Positions 10,501 through 21,190 of a DNA stretch of 64,000 nt are shown here, piece after piece. Source of the DNA: Tetrapyrgos nigripes (Eukaryota > Basidiomycota > Agaricomycetes > Agaricales > Campanellaceae); the NCBI GenBank assembly GCA_013368315.1, contig JAACJM010000362.1:1-64000 (forward strand), in the 5' to 3' direction. The position numbers were made by a program, and so were the translations under genes. The notes beneath the pieces are model-generated. The model did not search any database. It saw only the letters and a list, made by a program, of their open reading frames with translations, and was not told the origin of the DNA. Position 1 is the first letter of the stretch, and every line of letters begins with the position of its first letter.

Positions 10501-12510
10501 GGTTTTGCCTTCAAGACAGCCTTTGCACAAAGGAAGCTCCTTCGGAATGATGAATTCAGGAGTGCCAAGGGTGTGTTGTTGGACATGTTTTAGAACATCA
10601 TGAGAGGGATGTCCTATACGACGATGTAAGATCTCGTAGTTGATAAGATAAATCAAAAGATTGGCTTTAGAAGCGACAATTTTCGATTTGTGTGGAAGAT
10701 AGTATAGCGTTTCTTCTGGTATACACTTTGAGAAAGTCAAGAATGTTGTATTTCTTGAAATGGTGATATGATCGGAGTTACCGTGCATAAGCATGTTGTC
10801 ATTTAAGAACTGACCGACAGATAAGAGTCGTTGATTTAGATCGGGAATGTAATAGACCGGATCTAATTTCATAACTCTTTTACGTTGAGAGATCAGGACT
10901 GTTCCGGATGCACGAATATTCGTGAATCCATTGGCAGTTTTCACTGGAATTGGTTTTATATAACTCAATTCAACAAAGTCATTAATGTCGAACGTAAAAT
11001 GCGCTGATGCTCCAGAGTCAAGTAACCATCCATCACCGAAGTGGATTTTGACAGTATCAGATCTCTTCTTCTTACACTTCTGGCATAATGAAAACAAAGT
11101 GCCACAGGCACATAAATATTTATTGTTGCCACCAGGGCTAGTGTACAGTTCATTATAAATAAAAGGGGTTGTTAAACCCAGAGGAGTGGTATGTAATAAA
11201 TATATACATGAAGAACCTGCTTCCATATTACGAGCTGCTGGAAAAAGCGCATCAGTACTTTTATTCATAAGATCTGAAGTGAGATCTGACCTGAGATAAC
11301 CGTTGTCCATGCCAGACACCTCAGAGTCTAGGGACCAACCATAATTATTTGCGGCATTGACGATAACCATGGCGGGTGTAGAAGGTCTTGGACTTGGAAT
11401 TCCGTCTGACCATGCCCCTACTGCTGGACTCGCTGACGAAGTTGCCTCTCCAGGATCTGTAGAGTGGCTCATCCTGCTGAGCGATCGCAGAGTCGACATA
11501 TACTCGAGGTCGCTGGTGCTGGATAGGCTCGGAGACATGCTCCGGAGTTCTGGCATTGAACTCGGAGTCGGGACCCTGGATGGTAATTCCTCCTCCATTT
11601 CCATTCCTCCTAGTCCGACTGTTGCGTCTCTCTGCCAATCGAGCAGCTCGTCATACCTTCCATCCTCGTTTTCGAGATGAGGAGTTAGCCATTCCCATCC
11701 TGTTGAAGTCGTTCCAGGTGTTGGGCTTGCAACACGGCTGGAGGGTAAGGACTGAGTGGTCATGCCACTGGGATGTGCAGGCAGTGAGCCACTTTGCATC
11801 TCGCTGCGGGCTGCAGCAAGGCGTTGGACCAGAGAAAGAGTGCCCGTTGATGCACAGGTGTTCACTACTGCTCGGAATGGAGTTGCTCCTTCCCCATAGA
11901 TGTGGAGAGGGTCCTCGGGATTCTGGAATCTCTCCCCAAGGTGAATTCCGCACTCCATTATCTCGGCAGCAGGATCCGAGGCAAGTCGGTTGATAAGTGG
12001 AACAGGGGTCCTTGTGTCCTGCGGTACCTTTACACCTGACTCCGTCGTTGTGGAGCCAAACACACTTCCAAGTTCCGAAGTGTTCACCAGAGTGTCCTCA
12101 TTCCAACTGGCATCTTCTTCCTGAACGCATCCCATATCAGCATCTGAATCGGTCTGAGTTCCGACCGAACGAGTGAAGGCATCATTCCAGTTGTCATTAC
12201 ATCCCCAACCATCAGAAGATGATTGGAGATTATTCCAATAGATGCGTTCCGTGAGAGTGCGTTTGGGACGAGGAGCAGGGGTAATGGGAGTGAAAGAGGA
12301 AAGATCAGGGTGAGACATGACGACATCCTCAAGAGCAGCAACAGTCTCACCAGATGGTCTCGCGCCAATATCGCGTGCAAGATTGATAGCTCTTTTGGTA
12401 CCTGTGAAAAAGGCGTCAAAAGGCTTTTCCGTTTCCATGAAGAATGGCTTACGGGAATCAACTGCAGCGGGCATGTCGACAAAGGTGACTGTGTGCATTA
12501 TGGGAGACAT
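7510..12510 (-). pseudogene. copia element 1 Pol (protease, integrase, RT, RNase H), disrupted
   Basis: The main piece is 9649-12510 (953 codons): a long Ser/Pro-rich linker, protease WLLDSGASAHFTF, pre-integrase LHRRIGHPSHDVLKHV, integrase HMDLKEF, DMGGEF and QNGRAEHFIRTLMDKAL (DDE), then FGCGAYVFKPEE. The frame shifts near 9650, continues at 8920-9471 (basic linker into EEWKVACREELEALRKRDTY), hits TGA after KVIKN where RWVFD is expected, and resumes at 7804-8799 with GVDVRSAYLYGLLDEEIYME, YVDDALFCG (RT catalytic YVDD) and TVALSSTEAEYMALSDCS (RNase H). A second CGA-to-TGA type stop follows, and remnants run to the TGA at 7510. Every catalytic block is present, so the damage is light and recent. 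Confidence 0.88.
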
Positions 12511-12702
12511 ATCCCCGTGAACGAGATGTGCCTGTCCCTGTCTCTTGGCCTGTTCGTTCTTTCCAGCTCAACCTCCTCAACGGAAATGAGCTTTGCCCTT
12601 TCCCTTTCCCTTGCCTTTTCCTTTATTATCTCCGTTAGCGCCACTGCTGCTGCCACTAGGGCGCTGCTGTTGCTGCTGTTGGAAACTAGGATTACCGTCC
12701 TT

Positions 12703-13479
12703 TCATTTGATAGCTGAAAGACGGTTGGCCTGTGGTTTTCCTTTGAAAGCCCCTTGGCGAGATTCCCAGACATTAACAATCTCGCTTTGCAGTTCATCAA
12801 GATCTTGATTGTCGATTTGTGAGATAGATAATTGAGTATATTGATTGATGATATACTCATATCTGGGAGGGAGTTTCGATATGATGAACATGACTATGAG
12901 GAAATTGGGAATTTTCGTAATGGAAACGTTTGGAGTTGTGGAGTCGGTAGTATCAGTAGAGATACCGGCGGCACTAACCCTATCGAAGTGCATCCGAATA
13001 AGCTCGATCATAGCACTAGGATTAGCGTCGTTAGGAATGGTGATGGAAGTGGCACGTTTAAAGTCGGTGTAGACTGCGGAAACACCAGGTTTCCCGTAGG
13101 CAGTTTTCAGAGTAGTCCAAATTTCTTTGGCACTAGTCATACCGAGTGTCTTCTGACGAATAGCAGGAGAAAGACAAAGCTTAATTGACCCAATGGCCTT
13201 ATTGTTCTTCTCATCCCAGTCGGCCTGTTTCTTTAGAGCCGCTGTGATAGCCTCAGCTTGAGCCGCTGTATCTTCAGCAGATAGAGGGGAGACGGTACTC
13301 ACGGTGGCATCGCTAGGGCGATCAGAGCCAAGGACTGAACTAAGTCCAGTAGCCTGGAGCCAGGAGAGAAGAATGTCGGCCCAGATGTTGAAATCAACAC
13401 CGGTGAAGACGGGGACAGTGGTCATCAAAACGTTGGAAGACATCTTTGATAAGTTCTGGGGAAGGTCAACTGTCAGCAT
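12703..13479 (-). CDS. copia element 1 Gag
   Basis: A 258-codon frame starting just downstream of the primer-binding site. It shows the copia Gag (UBN2-type) layout: FTGVDFNIWADILLSWLQAT near the start, a helical region with AKEIWTTLKTAYGK, and ISKLPPRYEYIINQYTQ followed by DLDELQSEIVNVWESR near the end. It stops with TGA right after LSAIK. The Gln/Gly/Lys-rich continuation downstream (QQQQQQRPSGSSSGANG, then GKGKGK) carries further TGA codons, consistent with decay of a once continuous Gag-Pol. A zinc knuckle is not visible. Role: structural protein of the virus-like particle. Confidence 0.8.
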   Translation of the reverse strand: MLTVDLPQNLSKMSSNVLMTTVPVFTGVDFNIWADILLSWLQATGLSSVLGSDRPSDATVSTVSPLSAEDTAAQAEAITAALKKQADWDEKNNKAIGSIKLCLSPAIRQKTLGMTSAKEIWTTLKTAYGKPGVSAVYTDFKRATSITIPNDANPSAMIELIRMHFDRVSAAGISTDTTDSTTPNVSITKIPNFLIVMFIISKLPPRYEYIINQYTQLSISQIDNQDLDELQSEIVNVWESRQGAFKGKPQANRLSAIK

Positions 13480-13761
13480 TTATCCATATGCAGTATAAGA
13501 AGGCAGCAATAAATGCGCCATGCAAAAGTGAAGAGAGGCAGCGATGAACACGCCATGACAGTGACTACTCCCCTAGATCGTCAACAACTGCAGCTGGATG
13601 TAAGTCCTGCGCTGTTGGACGTATCGTCAAGCCATTAAAGGCGACGCAGGCTGCCACAAAGGGCGCCACAGGCTGCCATGAAGGTGCCATCCAGGTAGTA
13701 TGCGAAGTCTATGGTTTGCAGCCATTGAAGGCGCTCCCAAGGGCCTTCGGGGCCCATAACC

Positions 13762-14112
13762 TGTTAAGCAGGCATGGTACGGTCCTGTACACTACTAAAC
13801 GCAGTGGCAACTACACAACTTACCTGTGGATAGAGAGTAGCTTGTAAGGCTTGTAAGAGGCTTATTGAGTGATGAGAGTTAAGTATAAAACTTGTTATTT
13901 GAAGGACTATCTACAAGTCCTTATATACCTTTGAGGAGGTACAAATACATGTAAACTAATACTAGAGTAACAATAAGATTCTATTGTACTTGATAGTACA
14001 ATGCTGGTTTCGTACACTATTGTCGTACTACACTTATTGTTCTATTTATAACTACTACTATTGTTCTACATAGATGACGTTGATGGCTGCAACTGAATGC
14101 GCCAATTCAACA
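13762..14112 (-). repeat. 5' LTR of copia element 1
   Basis: 351 bp, partner of 7043-7393. The primer-binding site lies directly inside at 13750-13761 (plus strand GGGCCCATAACC), matching the anticodon stem-loop of initiator tRNA-Met. Confidence 0.95.
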
Positions 14113-15539
14113 TTTCGCCACCTGGACCTCCAGTCTGTGAACAAACTGAAAACGGGGATGGTACAGTCAATAAGACCCACTACCCTGGCCGCCGCAGCAA
14201 TCTATCAGACATATCGGATCAGGAATTGGACACTATGATCTTGGAGATTCATCAGCGATTTCCAAGCTTTGGTCGACGGATGTATGATGGTTATCTCATG
14301 TCTCTGGACATTCAAATTCCACAAGCCCAACTCAGAGCTTCATTAACTCGTGTCCTTGGTCCTGCAACCAACACTTTCGGTCAGCGAGAGATTGAACGCG
14401 TTGCTTACTGGGTTCCAGGCCCAAATTCATTGTGGCATCACAATGGCCAACACAGTAAGTGCATTTAATAATAGTATAAGCACACCCATGTTAGTTTGTG
14501 ATATCAAGCTAACATTTCATTTCAGGCCTAATTCGTAACCGAATCGTAATACATGGGTTTATTGACGGTTACTCAAGACTTGTCCTAGCTTTGCGCGCAA
14601 GTGACAACAACAGAGCTCAGACAGTGTATGAGATTTTTGAAGGGATTTGTGACAGGCATGGGTATCCTAGTAGGGTTAGAGGTGAGTTGTGGTCAGTCCA
14701 AGTCTTACCTATAGCTCATGATCATGCCACTCCCAGGCGATCATGGAGGAGAGAATGTGCTTGTTGCTGCAAGGATGGTTGAGGTGCGAGGTCCAAATCG
14801 TGGGTCGTATATTTTTGGAAAGTAAGTATCGAATTGAGTGATGCTTTGACAGATCCTCATACTATATGACAGATCCGTCCATAATATACGTATCGAACGA
14901 CTGTGGGTGGAAGTCACGACACATGTTGGACAGCACTGGAAGAAGTTCTTCATGCATCTGGAAATTCATTGCCGGTACAACGTTGACAATGTGGGGCATA
15001 TCTGGCTGCTGCATTTTCTATTTCTGGACCGTATCAATCAGCAACTCAGTGATTGGATAAATGTATGGAATTTTCATACACATTCTGGCACCAACAAGAC
15101 CCCCAATGACATGTACCATCAGGGCATCCAGCAATTCGGTAATAGGACCATTGATCCGCGTCAACTCGCCCCACTCGCTGCTAATGATCCTGTAGTTGGA
15201 AATGAAGAGCAGTTGGTGGAGTATGGTATGGACTGGAATGCCTATGATCAGAATGCCATTCGAAGCCACCATAATGAGCACAACAATATCTCTGATGGCA
15301 CTGGCGCTGCTAATCCTTTCCTATTGGAGACTCAACCCGAGTACATGAATCACGTTGAGGTGCCATCTACCCCCTGTCCATTTAGCTCTATCGACGTGGA
15401 TAATCTTGGCAGGTACTTACAGCAGCTTCCATGCTGCCATAGTCGCGACTTTAATGACCTGGCATTGTTATGGAACTACGCTCTCGCGTACGCTGAGAAT
15501 GCAGCCCAGAATAATGCCCTCAATAATCCTTCTCAGTAG

Positions 15540-15832
15540 TTTACAACTATTATGTATTATTTTTATTTTATTTTACATGTCAGGGGGAGGCTCAAGTACA
15601 AGTCAAAGTCACAGTCGAAGATCCAAAGTCAAAGTCGAAGTCGGAGTTGAAGTCGAAGTCGAGGTCAAAGTTCGTGAGAACTTGTCAAAGACCAAGTCCG
15701 GAATAATTTTGTCCGGCGGCACCCACTATATCTGACAGGAAAGTGTGATCCAAGGCAGGTGGACACCTTTCTGTTGCCTCACTTCCTCCACTTTGTGCTC
15801 AAGCATCCGATATCCTCAAATCCCAACTGACT
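15540..15832. other. spacer with a degenerate GTCGAA hexamer tract
   Basis: At about 15600-15672 the sequence is built from GTCAAA/GTCGAA/GTCGAG hexamers. Nothing else is recognised between the integrase-core gene and the kinase gene. Confidence 0.45.
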
Positions 15833-17720
15833 ATGAGTGACGAAGGTATAGCAGGTCTGGTTCACTCTTTCTCCCAGTTACGGCTTTTGACCACTCCTTT
15901 CATTCTGACATAGCTCATAGTCCCGGTCGCCATAGACAGGTCCTTAAAGACACACTTACCATCTTTCATTCGATTTCACCACAAGACGAAGAAAAATTGG
16001 CATTGCTACCGCTTCTAGAACTGAGAGGAGAGGAAGCCCAATATCGGCTTGATATACTCCAGACGGTGAGCATCAACTTCTATCGGAAGTCATTTCTGAC
16101 AACACTGGACGATCTCCAGATAGCCGACTCCCCTCAACGACTGGATCAGCGCGTCCGATTCCTCACGTTGAAGACCATCTTTCGTCTTTCTCAAGAATCT
16201 CAGCAATATCCTCGGTGCTATGTGATCAAGAATCTGGTACTCGGTAAACGCATTGCTAGAGGCGCATACGGAGTTTTACGTGAAGGGAAAATTGCTATCG
16301 GGGGCGAGAGTGGGACTGGAATTGAGAGGCCCCACAGGACTGATTATGCAGTGAAAGTCGTTGAGTTGTTCCCCGATTGCGTTGAGATCAATGTGCGTCC
16401 ATATTTCTATCATTATTAGCAACGATGTAAATCCTTTTCTTTGCAGGATTGTATACGGGAAGCCGTACTCTGGAGGCAGTTCAGACATCCAAACGTGTTA
16501 CCCTTCCTGGGGATGTACTACCAGGATGATAAACGGGAGGATGTGTGCCTTGTCTCTCCCTATATGAACAACGGGAGCCTCTTGTTATGTTGAAGGATAA
16601 GACACCCAGCCAGGAGGACATGTATACCCTAGTAAGTCCTTTCTTCAATTTCTTTGCGTTCAGTCTCTTATTGTTCTTCTTGGATAGGTACACGACATTG
16701 CGTCTGGACTGAAATATTTACACGATGAAAATGTTATTCATGGCGATCTGAAACCTGTGTGTAGTGAAAATATTGACTTGGAACTACTGTTTATCTGACA
16801 TCTGTTCTACCATTTTCCTTCGCCTTGACTGCTCTCGCCTACATAGGACAACGTACTCATCACCGACCATTTCCGAGCCTGTCTTTGTGATTTCGGTCAA
16901 TCTCGATTGGCTAGCACCAGGGGGTTTCAACCTACGAGATATCGGGTTGGGGGAACCCATGGGTACGTGGCTCCTGAGGTCACAAGAGACGGGCGTAGTT
17001 CAAAGGAAGGTGATATGTATTCATTTGGGCCTCTGAGCTACGAGGTGGGTATCCTCGAAGTCGATAGCTACTGCCAGTAGTTGTTCACCCCGTCTGATGC
17101 ATTTTCCCGAACAGATTCTAAAGAGGACGTACAACCTTCCCGGACTGAAATGGTTAAGCACAAACAAGGTTGACACAACGCGCCCTGAAGGGTTACCATC
17201 TACTCCGGACCTGGATTCAATGTGGAACATGATTACACAGTGTCTGGCTAAAAAACCCTCTGTTCGGCCAGATGTGAAAAATCTCATATCACTTCTCAAC
17301 GACATGAGTTCCAAGCCCAAGCCTGCCCCTGACTGGGATGACACGGACCCGTTGTTCACGCAAGTACGGAGTAATGTAGACCATGGAGGTATGTGGCCGC
17401 CGTCAGGGCACCCAACCCATGGTCGCAGTCAGTCAACGGAGAACGCGACGTTTGATAGCTCGTTTTTCTCTGAGCAGCTTTCTGGACATAATGTAGACCA
17501 TGATGAAGAAGAGGACAAGTTTGATATAGACGACTCGTCTCCCGAGGCCGCTGCGATCAATGCTTTGAACGACAGGGATCAGCAACTTGGTCAAGAAAAA
17601 ACAAAAGAAGTTGTTGCGGAGGAGCAGCTTCACCAAATGTTTACGGCTCCTCGGAGGAGAAGTCTTATACCTAGTCTTATAAAACACCCACCACCTGTAA
17701 ATCACGTTTTTCGGAGATAA
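15833..17720 (+). pseudogene. protein kinase (TKL-like), 3'-truncated and frameshifted copy
   Basis: The start at 15833 (MSDE) with a 36-nt first intron is tentative. The frame then gives an N-terminal helical region and a kinase domain: glycine loop RGAYGVLREG, YAVKVVEL (Lys), HPNVLPFLGMYYQ, catalytic loop VIHGDLKPDNVLI (HGD instead of HRD, as in many agaric kinases), CDFGQS, VAPEVTRDGRSSKEGDMYSFG and QCLAKKPSVRPDVKNLISLL. Introns of about 50-60 nt separate the exons. A one-base loss near 16583 (between GSLL and VMLKDK) shifts the frame. After 17641 the sequence departs from the kinase C-terminal tail that is preserved at 33455-33902, so this copy is truncated. A 587-bp tail segment (17055-17641) is duplicated at 31661-33454. 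Substrate unknown. Confidence 0.75.
17055..17641 (+). repeat. direct repeat copy A (kinase intron plus C-lobe)
   Basis: Near-identical to 31661-33454 once the 1.2-kb insertion in copy B is removed. It starts in the intron (TCGAAGTCGATAGCT) and ends at caccaaatgtt. Differences seen by eye include a one-base indel (aagcacaaacaagg versus aagcaaaacaagg) and a few substitutions in the intron. Confidence 0.9.
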
Positions 17721-19727
17721 TGAAATTTTTCAATAAACGCAATAAACGCATCTTACCTGGAGCGCGTCAATGAGCGCTTCCATTGACGCTGACAATCCTT
17801 TTTGCTTTAACTCAACTGCGGGACGGTCTACTTGTCGCAAAATTGGTCAGAAGCATCTCCCATATGACCCTCATGATGTCAGCATAAAAGCTGCCGCAAG
17901 CATTCTAGACAAGCTTCACAAGTTCTTGTTCCTACACAGGCAGACGATCCGGTGCACCTCAGGCTAAACTTGGGACCTTGAAACTAAGTTCCGAATGAGG
18001 TGCTCTTCAGTGTCACTTTTGCAATTAGAGCCTCCGCGTCTACTGAGCCTGGGCTTCAAATTTTTTGGCCTGAGCATCAATCCTACGGAGCACGCATCCG
18101 CGCCTTACCGATTGTTCGTTTCCTTATTCCGGTTCACCCGATCACCCTCTTCGAGATGCAAATGCAGTAAAAACCAGTTTATTTCTATGGAACGAATGTT
18201 TTACAAGTAATAATGGATGTATTTATGCCCTAGAGTGTCCTGCCCTTTCACCATTCCCTGTAATAAATGTCATTAGTGGAAAAGAACGCGTCTTTATCAG
18301 AAAACATACCTTTGCAAGTAAATTGTAGAACCGACAATCTAACAAAGAGTGGAAAGGAGATGATAGTAAAAATTAGAACCGTTGAAGTTCAGGACCAGGC
18401 AGGTTTTACTTGAGGACTTGGACGTCGAAGAGACCTTGAGCATTCGCAATGTTGAAGAGTTGCAGCCTTCATTTGAGGATTTTGATATTGAAGAGTTGCA
18501 GCCCTTGACGAGGAAATTGATGTCCCAATAGCGTCTTGCGGCCTTGAAGATAGTATGTCTTGAAGCGCCGCCTGAGTGTTCTAGGGACGATTGAAGTCTT
18601 GACGAGAATCTGAATTGTTGCAAACGACTTGAGGCTAGTAGTTGAGGCCCGTTTACCCGCTCTGAAATGAACAGAGATCAAACACGCAGTGCAAGGAGAA
18701 ATGGAAACGATCAGCAGCCAGCGCATACCCAAAGGAAGGAGGCAGAAGAAAATCGGGTGGACTGGTGAAGTCCAACATGCCAACAACAAGGACAAACAAA
18801 TCACCACCGTGACACCAGTCCACAACGCGTCAACTTGGCGTCAACGGAAGCAAATTTTAGGAATAGGTGTGGGGTCACTGGTGCCAGTGGGAAGGTGTTG
18901 AAGAAGGGGTTCAAGCTGGAGGTAAGAGAATTAAGGAAACCGAAGGAGGGAATGATGATGGTCTAGTGCCAGGTCAACGAAGCACACTGCAGCACGGCTT
19001 GAAGACGGCCTGTTCCCACGGACTTCAGATTACGACGTCATCAGCATGGGGATCATGGTCCTGAGGACCTAAGAAGGCTGGAAAAGCCTGAGTTTGGATT
19101 TTATTTGTTACGCCAGGCTATGTACATGTACTTGATGCTACGTTTCAAAGAAATCGGACTGTGCTTCAAATTTTAATTTTCACTTAGCGCGAGGGAAATC
19201 CTTGAGCCTGAGACTCAACGAACGTCTGACCGTGTACATTGACTCCTCCAAAAGCATGGGTAATCTTCTGTCGTTTGGGGCTACGTTCAACGCTAACAGG
19301 GGCAGTATTTTCTCGTTCCGTTGAGGCAGGGACTGGTTGGTAAGTGAACGAAATCGGGGTGGGTGTGTGCTGATGCTCATGTTGAGTGTTACTACGCGTA
19401 TTTTTGGAGGGGGATAATGGTAGTCTTCTTGGTGTAAAAGGATCGTTGGAGTCACTTGGAAGACTCATTATTGAGAGATAATATAAAGTATCTTGATTAT
19501 AACGAGAGACATAAGGGCTATAATGGAGTATGAGGTACTAACACTGGCGACTCGACGCGATTTCTGACGCCTACGCACTGTGCGAAAGGACTACTCAATA
19601 TGGACGACTGCCTTATATGGATGAAAATAAGACTTAACGCCGAGGTCCTATAGACGCGGCGTGTTTTTTCGCAGACTCTTAATAAGCGAGGGTACCGAGC
19701 AAGAGTCTGCCTAGGGGAGACTAGTCT
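17721..19727. other. 2 kb downstream of the kinase copy; no convincing gene
   Basis: Short frames only. A minus-strand 94-codon ORF (19184-19468, Ser/Pro/Thr-rich with SPKRQKI) could be a small gene, but a second frame is open over the same bases and I recognise no domain. The segment 18360-18620 contains repeated TTGAAGAGT/TTGAGG motifs. Confidence 0.3.
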
Positions 19728-19729
19728 TA

Positions 19730-20348
19730 CAGCCCTTTGCATATTACAGCTACTTGCAAAACTCTAGACCCTTTTTGGCCTCTCCGTACACTTCAATCTG
19801 CGTTTACATCTGTGTACAATATCTATACATTTGTGCTTGTCTTGTTTGTTCTGACGTCGTCAACCACAGGTGAAGGCTTTTCAAGTCAATTTCAAGTTGT
19901 ACACAAACAATACACAAATGTAAATGCAGATCGAAATGTGCGGAGAGGTTAAAAAGGGTCTAGAGTTTTGCAAGCAGCTGTATTCTACAGGTCGCGATCC
20001 GTGGAAACCAGTATTTATTTGTATTTGGTAGTACCTTCCAATAGATTTTGAGGCGGCAGGTGATGACAAGCGACGAGCAGCATGCCGAGGACACTGGGCA
20101 AAGAGCTTTGAAAGCGAATGATCCAATGGTGGAAGGAGGAGAAATGAACGGTGGGTGGTGCAGTCAAGGAAAGGTGGTCAAAGCAAGGACTGAGGGCAGA
20201 CTCAGCGCAGGAAGGGTGGTTGTCGTTGCGGTTTCGCTGACTTTGAAAAGACTGTATTTCATTTACAATGTATTGGAAGGGACTATCAAACACAAATAAA
20301 TACTGGTTTCCACGGACCGCGACCTGTAGAATAATATGCAAAGGGCTG
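19730..20348. mobile_element. MITE (outer), TA target site, split by an inner MITE
   Basis: The termini read CAGCCCTTTGCATATTA at the left and its reverse complement at the right, flanked by TA (19728-19729 and 20349-20350). The full terminal inverted repeat continues as TTCTACAGGTCGCG.TCCGTGG and on for about 80 bp, but on the left it is interrupted after CATATTA by another element (19747-19980). Without that insert the element is about 383 bp. It carries no transposase and is probably mobilised by a Tc1/mariner-type enzyme, judged by the TA target. Confidence 0.75.
19747..19980. mobile_element. MITE (inner), 234 bp foldback element
   Basis: It starts CAGCTACTTGCAAAACTCTA and ends with the inverted match (TAGAGTTTTGCAAGCAGCTG), with TA on both sides (19745-19746 and 19981-19982). 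The arms are about 83 bp each (19747-19828 and 19898-19980), separated by about 70 bp, so most of the element can fold into a hairpin. It sits in the left terminal repeat of the outer MITE; removing it plus one TA rebuilds that repeat to match the right end. Confidence 0.75.
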
Positions 20349-20365
20349 TATACCTCAGTTTTTTG

Positions 20366-20893
20366 CAAGGGGTACCCACTTTCTTACTGCCGGACATCAC
20401 CTTCATTTTCGGTCATAAGGCCTGACCCCCTCCCCCCCCTCCCCCCTCTCCTTCCTTTTATGGAAGGTAGTATGTAAGCAAAAGTTACATAAGCTTACCT
20501 CATCTCCCCAACCCCATCATCAACGCTCTTTTGACTCATATTTTACTGCACTAAAAGTGTGTATACATGCTCTTTTTGTCCCTATTTAGATTAAACATAT
20601 GCTGACCTGCATTTTTCTTACACTTACTGCCATGATGTCATGCAGTACAAGTCACATGGTTGCAATGGAACGGTCCAGCCTCCTTCTAGATTTGGTTTCT
20701 CAGCTAACAGAATGAGCCTAGATGCTGTTTTTGTCTTCATTTTATGCTTTTAGCAAGTCTTGTACTGAATGGAAGGCTCTTACAGGTCATCCAAGTGCTT
20801 ATTACATAGCATGTCACTTTGGGTCATAAGGACCCCTACACCCCCCCCCTCCCCCAAGGTGATGTCAGGTATTAAGGTTCTGGGTACCCCTTG
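20366..20893. mobile_element. possible non-autonomous element with 13-bp perfect inverted ends
   Basis: CAAGGGGTACCCA (20366-20378) and its exact reverse complement (20881-20893) bound a 528-bp segment. A second inverted pair, ACATCACCTT at 20394-20403 and 20856-20865, lies just inside, beside C-rich tracts (20420-20445 and 20842-20855). No coding capacity. The flanks show no clear target duplication, so this is a tentative call. Confidence 0.4.
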
Positions 20894-20900
20894 GTTTTTT

Positions 20901-21190
20901 GGCACCGTTAATTGAACATTTTTATTTGGTGATGTTTGTCCATCCGCGTCTACACAGCCACTGTATGCCCTTTGCTTGCTGGCACCGTTTAAGTTAATCG
21001 AACATTTTTGTTTGGTATCTGTTTGTACATTCCGCGACTACACAGCCACTGTCCGCCCTTTGGCTGCTGGCACCGTTAATCAAACATTTTTGTTTGTTGC
21101 TGTGTATATCACAAGCCTTTGCCACAACTGGGCTTGCTGGCACCATTAAGCAAACATTTTTATTTGTTCATGTGTATCTCAAGCCTTTTT
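20901..21190. repeat. degenerate tandem repeat, four units
   Basis: Four copies of a 70-88 bp unit start with GGCACCRTTAA...GAACATTTTTRTTTG at 20901, 20981, 21069 and 21139. The first two units also share CTACACAGCCACTGT; the last two share a TGTGTAT...AAGCC part. It lies directly beside the inverted-repeat element and upstream of the NFX1-like fragment. Confidence 0.7.

Larger units (their letters stand above)
7043..14112 (-). mobile_element. Ty1/copia LTR retrotransposon (element 1), inserted in the integrase-core gene
   Basis: This is a complete element of 7070 bp with two 351-bp LTRs (7043-7393 and 13762-14112), flanked by a perfect 5-bp target duplication TTTCG (7038-7042 and 14113-14117). 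Genes run on the minus strand. The 5' LTR (right) is followed by a primer-binding site reading GGTTATGGGCCC, complementary to the anticodon arm of initiator tRNA-Met. The 3' LTR is preceded by the polypurine tract AAGGGGGAG. Gag and Pol are recognisable but Pol is broken by stops and frameshifts, so the copy is probably not autonomous. The LTRs differ at only five positions by eye. Confidence 0.93.
6542..15539 (+). pseudogene. integrase-core-domain (DDE) protein gene, split by a copia insertion
   Basis: Exon sequence runs 6542-7042, is interrupted by a copia element plus one copy of its 5-bp duplication, resumes at 14118-14454, and continues in exons 14526-14681, 14737-14821 and 14873-15539. 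Removing the element joins ...INNGLS to PPGPPV... in frame. The protein has an N-terminal helical region, a homeodomain-like stretch (RSRITNTWLGEIFEVSARMI) and an RNase H-fold catalytic region with GFIDGYSRL (first Asp), GDHGGENVLVAARM (second Asp) and SVHNIRIERLWVEV (Glu). This matches the 'integrase core domain' family known in basidiomycetes and fishes; its role in fungi is not established to my knowledge. Apart from the insertion the gene looks intact, so disruption is recent. The start at 6542 is the first Met of the open frame. Confidence 0.75.

Noticed and set aside
18620..19080. Possible solo LTR or gene in 18.6-19.1 kb
   Set aside because: No terminal repeats, target duplication or conserved protein motif seen.
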